Shown here: positions 54,826-62,537 of the stretch, piece after piece | How the letters are laid out: every line of letters starts with the position of its first letter | Numbering within the stretch: position 1 is the stretch's first letter | NCBI GenBank assembly: GCA_963728895.1 | Contig: CAVSLM010000004.1 | Span: 1 to 64,000 of the forward strand | Direction of reading: 5' to 3' | Source: CAVSLM01 sp963728895 | GTDB lineage: Bacteria; Pseudomonadota; Gammaproteobacteria; JBBQDK01 | Length of the DNA: 64,000 nucleotides | The notes under the pieces: model-generated | Told to the model about the DNA's origin: nothing | Database searches by the model: none | What the model saw: the letters and a program-made list of their open reading frames with translations, nothing else | Position numbers and translations under genes: made by a program

Positions 54826-55583
54826 CTTCGCGGGTCCGGCAAAGATGCGGTGGCCATGGCGCCGGCGGCGGCCGACTCGTAGACGTCCCGGTAGCTGGCA
54901 TACATCGCGGCCACCATCACGGGAATCGCAACCAGGAACCCGAGTCCTAAGGGAATCGCTGCCACAACGCTGATCACCAGGAACGCGACGCCCAACGCCA
55001 GGAGGGGCAGCGCGTTGACGACACAGGCCTCGACGCTGCTGCGCAGGGCGGCAAGCGGCGGCATAGCGGTAAACATCACCAGCGGTACTGCGTAGAACAG
55101 CGCGGTCACCAGCCCGAGACTCAACAGCAGCAGCGCCAGCACGCCCGTCAGGCCGAGCAGGCCGAGGCCGGATGCGCCGGCGGCGTTCCCTCCGCCGTGC
55201 TCCAGCATGGCCATGCCCACGAAACCACCCAGCAACACCACCGTGCTCAGCAGCAGCAGCACCTGGCCCAGTGTCGCCGCCGCTCCGAGCACCAGCATCG
55301 GCCCACTGCGCCCCGGCTCGCGGAGCGCCTGAAACACGTACCCGGCTTCGATCGCTCGTGCGGCGTCCAGCTCGCGTGCGGCAAACAGCATGCCTCCGGT
55401 CAGCGCCGGGGTGATCATGGACACCGCCAGCCAGCCGAGCACCGGCACCAGGGACAACGCCAGGCTGATTCCCCCCGAGATCACGGTCATCAGCACCCAC
55501 GTCCCCGGGCGCCGCATGAACAGCTGCCAACCCTCGGCGCACCAGCGCCAACCTCCGGCGAATTCGACTCGTTGAACGTTCAC
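54822..55583 (-). CDS. BPSS1780-type membrane protein
   Basis: A 253-residue membrane protein resembling the BPSS1780 family. The start WRWCAEGWQLFMRRPGTWV has the GW-x-LF-xx-PG-x-W pattern of that family, followed by five to six hydrophobic segments (MTVISGGISLALSLVPVLGW and so on). Role unknown. ATG at 55583; convergent with tatC, and followed upstream by the large gene at 55654. Confidence 0.78.
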   Translation of the reverse strand: MNVQRVEFAGGWRWCAEGWQLFMRRPGTWVLMTVISGGISLALSLVPVLGWLAVSMITPALTGGMLFAARELDAARAIEAGYVFQALREPGRSGPMLVLGAAATLGQVLLLLSTVVLLGGFVGMAMLEHGGGNAAGASGLGLLGLTGVLALLLLSLGLVTALFYAVPLVMFTAMPPLAALRSSVEACVVNALPLLALGVAFLVISVVAAIPLGLGFLVAIPVMVAAMYASYRDVYESAAAGAMATASLPDPRS

Positions 55584-55653
55584 TCGGTCTTTCTCCCGAC
55601 GACCTCGAGCCTACCGGCCCGGATCGCGCTGCGCGAACGCAAGCCACGCCCGC

Positions 55654-57555
55654 TCAGCGGAAGATGCGCTCCTTGCGTGCCTTGTCGCGCGCTTCCGGCG
55701 CGCCACCCTTGCCTACCCGATGCGCGATCTCGAAGCGAAATTGCGTGAAGGACTTGGTCGATTCGACGATGCGCACCAGCTTCACATACAGCAGCTGCTC
55801 GGTCATGTTCAGCACCAGAACCGTGCCAACGTCATAAATCGCCGCAGGTGTAATCAGCGTGGTCGGATTTTCCAGTGGATTGAGCCGCGGAACCAGCAAG
55901 CCGCGGAAGTACTCCCCCCCCTTGCCGATGCCCTCCACCGCCCGCGTCGCCACTGCGAATGCATCCTCGGCCAGCGCCATGATGCCGAGCTCCACGCTGG
56001 TGTCGTCCCAGCTGCGCAGCCAGCGGATCACCCCGATGTGCCAGCTGTCCTGCTCCCCGGCGGGATCTCGCCGGTAGCCGACCAGCTCTCCCACCCGCAC
56101 TCGTGTGCGACAGTCGGCGACACAGTAGACGCACATCCCGCCCAGGCTCTCGTTGCGCTGTTGCCATTCGCTGACCACGTAATGCGGCTCGCTGCGAACG
56201 GGGTGGCGCTGATCGCTCGATTCCAGGGTCGCGGGCGTCGCATAGACCTTGATCCAGATGTCCTTCTCGTCGTCATTATCGGTGTCGAACTCCGAAGTAC
56301 GAGGCCGGTCGATGCCGGCCTTGAGCCGCGCCTCGCGCTCCTGCTGTGTCCAGGGCTCCTCGTCCTCGGGTGCCAGCGTGAACTGCAGACTCTTTCCGGC
56401 CAGGCTGTCGCCGCGCTTGCGCAGCTCGATCTCGTCCTGCTCGGGCGTGAACCGCCGCTGCTCGCCGATGAAGACGTGACAGGCACTCAGCCCGGCAACC
56501 ATGGAGACACCCGCCGGTCCGGGGCTGCGCGCCGACAGCCGGTCGAAGCGCGCACCCCAGGAACGCTTGAGGCGTGCGTACATGTCGAGCTCCATGCGCT
56601 CGGCGAGCCTCGGCGGACGTTTCGCGAAACGTCCCTTGGTCCGGTCATGGGCCTCGATGCGCGTGGACAAGGTCTCCAGCAGCAACGACACATCGACCAC
56701 CCGCGCCTCCGCCGGACGCTCTTCCTGCCGGTCGGAAGTCTGGTAGCGCGGCGGCGAGTCCGAGAGCAGATCGATGATGAATTTGCCGGCGACCCCGGTA
56801 CTGGGCCCGAGTCGCGCCAGCTTCACCTGCTGCGCCCATTCGGCCATGGCGTAATACACCACGTCCGCCTCGCCCTGCATGAGCTGATAGGGGTTGCCGA
56901 GCGCAAGCAGCACAATCTGCTTGTAGGCATCGGCAAGCGTGATCTCCTCCGTCCCGGGTCCCGGAGAACCCTGCGGCACGGGCAGCACGTGCAGCAACTG
57001 GTTCTCCGCGTAGCGGTACAGGGCGTGCAGTTCGCTCCAGACCTCACGCGGCTCCGGCGCGTACACCAGGTAGCTTTCCACCAGCACGCGGCTGAGCAGC
57101 GTGGTCGCGCGGTACAGCGCATCCAGCAGCACCGGATCGAGTCCGTCGCGCACTACGGCATGGGCGCCGGCTGCCGGACCGGTCTGCAGGGCAAGGCGAT
57201 CCACGATCACGATCTTGTAGCCGACTGCGAGCTCGGTGAGCAGCCTCTGGATCAGCGCCGCTATTCCCGCGCCGCGCTCGGTGAGCGGAAACGCCGCGCC
57301 GATGTACTCGTTCTTCAGGGCGTCCGTCACTTTCTGGACCGCGGGACGGATCAGCTCCAGCGCCTGATGGCGGATCTCGGGCTCCAGTGCCGAGCGGTTG
57401 CCGCGGTGCAGGACCTGGTGCAACTGCGCACCGGCTTGATGACCATTGCTGAGCGGCAGCCCACTCAGCCACTGTGCAACGCCGCGGGGCCGCAGGTTGA
57501 CTTCGAACTCCGGCCGCAAGCCGTGCTCCGGCACCCAAAGCTGCAGCGCGATCAT
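55654..57555 (-). CDS. Large uncharacterised protein, possible c-di-GMP-related
   Basis: A 633-residue soluble protein without signal peptide or membrane segments. N-terminal 330 residues are helical (IALIQRLLTELAVGYK-like region), followed by LGPSTGVAGKFIIDLLSDSP and a C-terminal beta-rich domain with RVRVGELVGYRRDPAGEQDS, WHIGVIRWLRSWDDTSVELG and NPTTLITPAAIYDVGTVLVL. That tail resembles proteins sometimes annotated as PilZ-like or c-di-GMP-binding, but I do not see the RxxxR and D/N-x-S-x-x-G motifs. The start ATG 57555 is chosen over a longer frame from 57672. Neighbours give no hint. Confidence 0.6.
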   Translation of the reverse strand: MIALQLWVPEHGLRPEFEVNLRPRGVAQWLSGLPLSNGHQAGAQLHQVLHRGNRSALEPEIRHQALELIRPAVQKVTDALKNEYIGAAFPLTERGAGIAALIQRLLTELAVGYKIVIVDRLALQTGPAAGAHAVVRDGLDPVLLDALYRATTLLSRVLVESYLVYAPEPREVWSELHALYRYAENQLLHVLPVPQGSPGPGTEEITLADAYKQIVLLALGNPYQLMQGEADVVYYAMAEWAQQVKLARLGPSTGVAGKFIIDLLSDSPPRYQTSDRQEERPAEARVVDVSLLLETLSTRIEAHDRTKGRFAKRPPRLAERMELDMYARLKRSWGARFDRLSARSPGPAGVSMVAGLSACHVFIGEQRRFTPEQDEIELRKRGDSLAGKSLQFTLAPEDEEPWTQQEREARLKAGIDRPRTSEFDTDNDDEKDIWIKVYATPATLESSDQRHPVRSEPHYVVSEWQQRNESLGGMCVYCVADCRTRVRVGELVGYRRDPAGEQDSWHIGVIRWLRSWDDTSVELGIMALAEDAFAVATRAVEGIGKGGEYFRGLLVPRLNPLENPTTLITPAAIYDVGTVLVLNMTEQLLYVKLVRIVESTKSFTQFRFEIAHRVGKGGAPEARDKARKERIFR

Positions 57556-57802
57556 GCGGACCGGCCGCTCCGCCGCACAGCGGCCGGCACGGTTTGCGCC
57601 GGCGGCGTGAAACCGGGCATTGCGGATTGAACCTGGAATGCGCGAGCGCGCTTCACTACTGGCAGGATGCACATGGGATCATGCAGCTCCTCGAAACGGC
57701 CTGGCGATGCGCAATGCGCCACCGCTGCCCTTCCGCCGCTCACGACGGTCCTTTGTCTGTAGCCGCGGTATCGTAGCACAGGGCGGGCGGGATTGAGCGG
57801 GC

Positions 57803-58949
57803 TCAGCCGCCCTGCAGTGCCTGATAGAGCAGCGGGATCAGCAGCAAGGTTACCAGGGTGGACATCGTCAGCCCCGCAACAATGGCGACCGCCAGCGGCT
57901 GCAGGAGTTCTCCACCTTCGCCGAACCCGGCGGCCAGCGGCAGCAGACCGACGACGGTGGTCAGCGTGGTCATGAGGATCGGGCGCAGGCGCGGCGCGAC
58001 GGATCGCGCTGCGTACCGGCAATCCCCCAGTGCGCAGGATTTCAGCATATCCCACCAGCACGATCGCGTTGTTCACGACATTGCCGGCCGGCAACGCCGT
58101 GTTCTGCAGGTGCCGCTCGATGGCCGCGGAAACCTGCGCCAGATCGGCGTTCTCGCGCAGCGAGGCACTGACCTCCAGCGTGACCCGGCACAGCTGCCCG
58201 GCCGTGCCGCCTCCGGCGTGCGCTTCAGTGCCAACTCGACGACGGCCTGGCGGCTGCGCGGATCCACGGGGGGATGGATACGCACGATACGTCCGGAGAA
58301 GCTTGCTTGCAGTGGATCGATCCGCACTGGCACGGCATCCTCCTTGTGCAAGGCGGGCAGCAGCTCGGAGACCGGCACCTCGATCGCCAGGGAGGCGGGA
58401 TCGACCACTGTGAGCGTGAGCAGGTGGGCATAGCGCTCGGCGATATCGCCGGCTCCGCCAGACGCTCGGTGACCACGCCATCGAACGGCGCGCGGATCCC
58501 AGTGTAGCCCAGGCGCGTACGCAGCAGCGCCTCCTCGGCCTGGGCGACCCGCAGTGCGGTACGCGCACGAGTCCGTCCAGCCGTTGCAGGTCGAGCTGTG
58601 CCTGGCGGCGCGTGGCGCTTGCCTGGTCCAGTTCGGCGCGTAGCAGTGCATCGTCCAGGCGCACCAGAACCTCGCCGGTCCGCACCCGGTCGCCCTCGAA
58701 ATGCGGCCGGCGCTCGATGCGCCCTTATTCCTGCGTGTAGATGCGCACTTCACGCCGCGCGCTGAGCGTGCCCGTGCGTACTGCAGAATAGCTCTCCTCG
58801 GCGTTCGCCGCCGGTGCCACCTCCGCCAGATGACGCTCGGGCTGTGCGGATTCCGCCGCCGAAGCGGATCGTTGGGCGTTGCCGCCGCCGCGCGTAACGA
58901 GCGCGAGGAAAACGGGAAGAGAGTGCAGCAACCGGGTGCTCGAGGACAT
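57803..58949 (-). pseudogene. Decayed RND efflux locus (membrane fusion protein and RND pump remnants)
   Basis: The order of fragments on the minus strand shows an eroded efflux operon. MSSSTRLLHSLPVFLALVTR (58949) and SARREVRIYTQE then a frame change give EGDRVRTGEVLVRLDDALLR and AELDQASATRRQAQLDLQRL, a membrane fusion protein start. Then YAHLLTLTVVDPASLAIEVP and SELLPALHKEDAVPVRI in another frame. Next VTLEVSASLRENADLAQVSA looks like an RND pump segment, fused to NNAIVLVGYAEILRTGGLPV and RLRPILMTTLTTVVGLLPLA with LLIPLLYQALQGG at the stop (57803). Most of the pump (about 800 residues) is absent. Several frameshifts and a large deletion mean this is not functional. Confidence 0.8.
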
Positions 58950-59118
58950 GGACGATGCCAATTCGGGCCGAAGCGTCGGCCGCGGGAATTCCCCGGCGCC
59001 AGCCCAGGATGCTAAAGTGTAATCGAATCCGGTGGCGGACGGGCCTCTTCCGGAATGGAGAACGACCCGACCCTTCCTATTTTCGCGGGCAGAGCGCCCG
59101 TCCCATGCACAGGTATCC

Positions 59119-60156
59119 ATGTACGAAGCCTTCTACAAGCTGAGCGCCAAGCCTTTCCAGCTGAGCCCCGATCCGCGCTTTTTCTTCGGTAGCCGGGCGC
59201 ACAAGCGCGCCATGTCCTACCTGCGCTACGGACTTACGCAAGGCGAAGGGTTCATCGTCATAACGGGCGATATCGGCACCGGCAAGACCACGCTGGTGCG
59301 CACCCTGTTCGAGGAACTCTCCCAGGAAAACATCGTCGCGGCACAGCTCGTCACCACACAATTGGACGCGGACGATATGCTGCGCATGGTGGCCGCCTCT
59401 TTCGGCCTCGAGCAGGAAGGCGTCAGCAAGGCAACGCTGCTGAAGAACCTCGAGGCCTTTCTGGTTGCGCGCACTCGCGAAGGCAAGCGCGTGCTGCTGG
59501 TGGTCGACGAAGTGCAGAACCTTCCGCGGCGCACGCTCGAAGAGCTGCGCATGCTGTCCAACTTCCAGATCGGAGAACGAGCGCTGCTGCAAAGCTTCCT
59601 GCTAGGGCAGGAGGAGTTCCGTGAGATCCTGCAGTCCGACGGCATGGAGCAGTTGCGCCAGCGCGTCATTGCCGCATCGCATCTGAGTCCGCTGGGACGC
59701 GACGAGACCAAGGCCTACATCGAGCACCGCCTGCAACTGGTGGGCTGGAAGAACGATCCGCATTTCACCGACGAGGCGTTCGAGGAGATCCATCACTACA
59801 CGGACGGCATACCGCGGCGCATCAACACCCTGTGCGATCGCATGCTGCTGTTCGGTTTTCTCGAGGAGGCGCACGAGATCAATGCCAATACCGTGCGCTA
59901 CGTGACCGACGAGCTGCTGCAGGAAACCTCCAATCCGCGCGCCCAGGTCGCGGTCGCCGCCTCGCGCCACGGACAGGGCGGCACCGAGGACGTGCGCGCG
60001 GCGGCAGTGGACCTGAGCGAGGTGGAGCGTCGCCTCGGCAACCTCGAAGCCAAGATCGCCGCCATCGAAAAGGAGCTGCGCAAGGATCGGGTGCGGCTGC
60101 TGGAGGCGCTGCTCGCCAAACCCGGCCGACCGGTGAGCAGGGAAGTCGAGGAGTAG
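59119..60156 (+). CDS. ExeA/XrtA-type secretion ATPase
   Basis: AAA ATPase of 345 residues starting MYEAFYKLSAKPFQLSPDPR, FFFGSRAHKRAMSYLRYGL, QGEGFIVITGDIGTGKTTLV (Walker A) and VLLVVDEVQNLPRRTLEELR (Walker B), ending DGIPRRINTLCDRMLLFGFL. It matches the subfamily found in exosortase/PEP-CTERM polysaccharide loci. No exosortase gene is in the window, so it may be an orphan. C-terminal coiled coil (VERRLGNLEAKIAAIEKELR). ATG 59119. Confidence 0.85.
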   Translation: MYEAFYKLSAKPFQLSPDPRFFFGSRAHKRAMSYLRYGLTQGEGFIVITGDIGTGKTTLVRTLFEELSQENIVAAQLVTTQLDADDMLRMVAASFGLEQEGVSKATLLKNLEAFLVARTREGKRVLLVVDEVQNLPRRTLEELRMLSNFQIGERALLQSFLLGQEEFREILQSDGMEQLRQRVIAASHLSPLGRDETKAYIEHRLQLVGWKNDPHFTDEAFEEIHHYTDGIPRRINTLCDRMLLFGFLEEAHEINANTVRYVTDELLQETSNPRAQVAVAASRHGQGGTEDVRAAAVDLSEVERRLGNLEAKIAAIEKELRKDRVRLLEALLAKPGRPVSREVEE

Positions 60157-60220
60157 CCGGCGGGATCGGCACCACCTTCGTCGGCCCGCGGCGCGCCGGA
60201 CTCCCGCTATCCTGAGTGAT

Positions 60221-60910
60221 TCAGGGTTGCACGTTGATACTGGCGGTGGCGACGTTGGAAAGACTCTGCAGGCTGGCGCCGTCGATCTCGCTGTAGCGGC
60301 GCACCTGGAAGTAGAGCATCTTGCGCCCCTCGCCGGGGCTCAGCGCATAATGCGGTGCGCCTTCATACGGCCGCCATTCGGCGCCGGCAAAGTCGGGATG
60401 CTCGCTGACCCGGTACTGATTGGGCTCTCCGCGCACGGTCGGCTGAAGCACTACGGTGCGGCCACCCTGTGCCCCGGCGTCGTTGCGCACCCGCAGCGCC
60501 GTCACCCGCAGGTTGGTCACCGCACCCAGTGCCGACGTCTCCTCCGGTGGCGCGCACCGCGGCCCACCGCGGCCGTCGGCGATGCTTACAACCAACAGAC
60601 GGTCAAAGGTCTGCGCCGCCAGCGACACCTGGAAACCATGGTGGCCCGCTCCGGACACGGTGAGCAGCAACGGGCTGGTCGGGACTTCCGCGAAAGAGGC
60701 AGTGCCATCGGGTCCGGTAAGCTGCACGCCGAACTGGCGCTCATTGGCAGGCGTGCCCAGGCAGGCGGCCGCCCCGGCCACGGGTCGATCGGTACCGCGC
60801 TGCAACACCTGCACCTTGAACTCGGCGCCGGAAGCGGGATACGCAGCGAAGGCGGTGAGTGCGGCGCACACGGCACCGGCCGCGGAACGAAGGACGGGAT
60901 GTCGGGACAC
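60221..60910 (-). CDS. Secreted protein of unknown function
   Basis: A 229-residue protein with a GTG start at 60910 preceded by GGAGG. Signal peptide (SRHPVLRSAAGAVCAALTAF, cleaved after PASGA). It has a CarbopepD_reg-like segment: VQVLQRGTDRPVAGAAACLG, VQLTGPDGTASFAEVPTSPL, LLLTVSGAGHHGFQVSLA. The C-terminal half (RTVVLQPTVRGEPNQYRVSE, FQVRRYSEIDGASLQSLSNV) looks beta-rich. No function known. Adjacent to the ATPase on the opposite strand. Confidence 0.65.
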   Translation of the reverse strand: MSRHPVLRSAAGAVCAALTAFAAYPASGAEFKVQVLQRGTDRPVAGAAACLGTPANERQFGVQLTGPDGTASFAEVPTSPLLLTVSGAGHHGFQVSLAAQTFDRLLVVSIADGRGGPRCAPPEETSALGAVTNLRVTALRVRNDAGAQGGRTVVLQPTVRGEPNQYRVSEHPDFAGAEWRPYEGAPHYALSPGEGRKMLYFQVRRYSEIDGASLQSLSNVATASINVQP

Positions 60911-61162
60911 GGCTGCACCTCCAGGGGGAAACCAGCGCATGGTAGCACCGCAGCCCGCGGGCCAGGCAAGCGACAGCGCCGAGGACGTGACCTGGCCCGC
61001 AACTGCCGCCGCGAACCCGGGAGGGCCGGAGTCCGTTGACGCCGTCATGGGGGCCACTGGCCTGGAAATCTCACCGGCATCCGGGATAGGCCGGCGGCGT
61101 GAACGGTGTGTCATCGTTCGGCGATTGTGAAGCATGCCAGATCTTCCCTGCTCTCCCTTCAC

Positions 61163-61846
61163 TTACCGGCCAGGCGCCGGCCGGCTGGTGGGATTTCCGG
61201 GCTGGCGGTTCCTTTTGTCGAGCAGCGCCCGCAACTGCGGCCACACGTTGTCCAGCAGGCGTGGCTGGGCGGCGGCCGTGGGATGGATGCCGTCCGCCTG
61301 CATCAGCGTGGTATCGGTGGCAACGCCTTCCAGCAGGAAGGGCACCAGGGCGAGATCTTCGCGTGCAGCCAGGTCGTGGTACAGCGCTTGAAACTTTTCG
61401 GTATACCGGCTGCCATAGTTCGGGGGCAGGCGCATACCGATCAGCAGTACGCGCGCACCCGCGGCACGCGAATCTTGGGTCATGGCAGAGAGGTTGGCGG
61501 CCGTCCGTTCCAGAGACAGGCCGCGCAAGCCGTCGTTGCCGCCCAGCTCGAGGATCACCACCGCAGGGTGATGCCGCTCAAGCGCCGCGGGCAGGCGCGC
61601 CAGCGCACCGGCGGTGGTGTCGCCGCTGATGCTGGCGTTGACCACCCGGTAGGGGAGCCGCTCCATGGCGATGCGCCGGTTCAGCAAGGTGGTCCACCCT
61701 TGGTCGCTTGGCAATCCGTAGGCGGCACTGAGACTGTCCCCCACCACCAGGATGACGGAGTCCGTGGAGCCGGGGGCTCCTGGGTGGGTCCTGCATCGGT
61801 CCCCGCCCCACTCCAGAAGGCGAGCACCAGTAGCCATGACGCACAT
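61163..61846 (-). CDS. tesA: GDSL arylesterase/thioesterase TesA, probable frameshift near the start
   Basis: SGNH hydrolase of the TesA type. Block I ILVVGDSLSAAYGLPSDQGW, block III VVILELGGNDGLRGL, block V DGIHPTAAAQPRLL. The core from about 61760 down to the stop at 61163 is intact. The signal peptide expected at the start (CASWLLVLAFWSGAGTDAGP) lies in a different frame from the core; a one-base indel in the C5 run near 61770 would join them. As given, the frame starts at ATG 61846 or 61837 without a signal peptide. Divergent and overlapping with ybbA, as in E. coli. Confidence 0.85.
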   Translation of the reverse strand: MCVMATGARLLEWGGDRCRTHPGAPGSTDSVILVVGDSLSAAYGLPSDQGWTTLLNRRIAMERLPYRVVNASISGDTTAGALARLPAALERHHPAVVILELGGNDGLRGLSLERTAANLSAMTQDSRAAGARVLLIGMRLPPNYGSRYTEKFQALYHDLAAREDLALVPFLLEGVATDTTLMQADGIHPTAAAQPRLLDNVWPQLRALLDKRNRQPGNPTSRPAPGR

Positions 61847-62537
61847 GCGTGACCTTCCCACCGCTTGTATCCTGTCCATTGCAAACCTCTCCAAGCGCGT
61901 CGCAAGCCCTGCCGGTTCCCTGGAAATCTTGTCCGGCGTCAGCCTGGATATCAAGGCCGGGGAACAGGTCGCCATCGTCGGCCCTTCCGGGTCCGGCAAG
62001 TCGACGCTGCTCGGCCTGATGGCCGGCCTGGACGTGCCGACCGCTGGGAGCATCACCCTCGCCGGTCACGCCCTGCAGCAGCTCGATGAGGACGGACGCG
62101 CACGCGTGCGTGCCGGACGGGTGGGCTTCGTCTTCCAGAACATCCAGCTGCTCGGCGGGATCAGCGCGCTGGAAAACGTCATGCTGCCCCTGGAGCTGGC
62201 GGGTGCTTCGGCGCCCGCCGCCACGGCGCGGGCGCTGATGGAGCGCGTCGGCCTCGGTGCGCGGGTCGACCACTATCCGCAGCAGCTCTCCGGCGGCGAG
62301 CAGCAGCGCGTGGCGATCGCCCGCGCCTACGCCACTCGCCCCGGCATCCTGTTCGCGGATGAGCCGACGGGCAGCCTGGACCGCGCCACCGGCGCGCAGA
62401 TCATCGAGCTGCTGTTCGAGCTGAACCTTGAACGTGGGACCACGCTGGTGCTGGTCACCCACGATCCCGCGCTCGCCGAACGCTGCGGCAGATGCATCCG
62501 TCTGGACGGCGGGCGCATCGCCGGCACAGCGCCGTGA
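61836..62537 (+). CDS. ybbA: ABC transporter ATP-binding protein (YbbA)
   Basis: LolD-like ATPase of 233 residues. Walker A GPSGSGKSTLLGL, signature QLSGGEQQRVAIARAYATRP, Walker B ILFADEPTGSLD and the H-loop LVTHD. It pairs with the FtsX-type permease YbbP downstream, overlapped by four bases. In E. coli ybbAP is divergent from tesA, and the same layout is found here. The transported substrate is not known. Confidence 0.94.
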   Translation: MTHMRDLPTACILSIANLSKRVASPAGSLEILSGVSLDIKAGEQVAIVGPSGSGKSTLLGLMAGLDVPTAGSITLAGHALQQLDEDGRARVRAGRVGFVFQNIQLLGGISALENVMLPLELAGASAPAATARALMERVGLGARVDHYPQQLSGGEQQRVAIARAYATRPGILFADEPTGSLDRATGAQIIELLFELNLERGTTLVLVTHDPALAERCGRCIRLDGGRIAGTAP

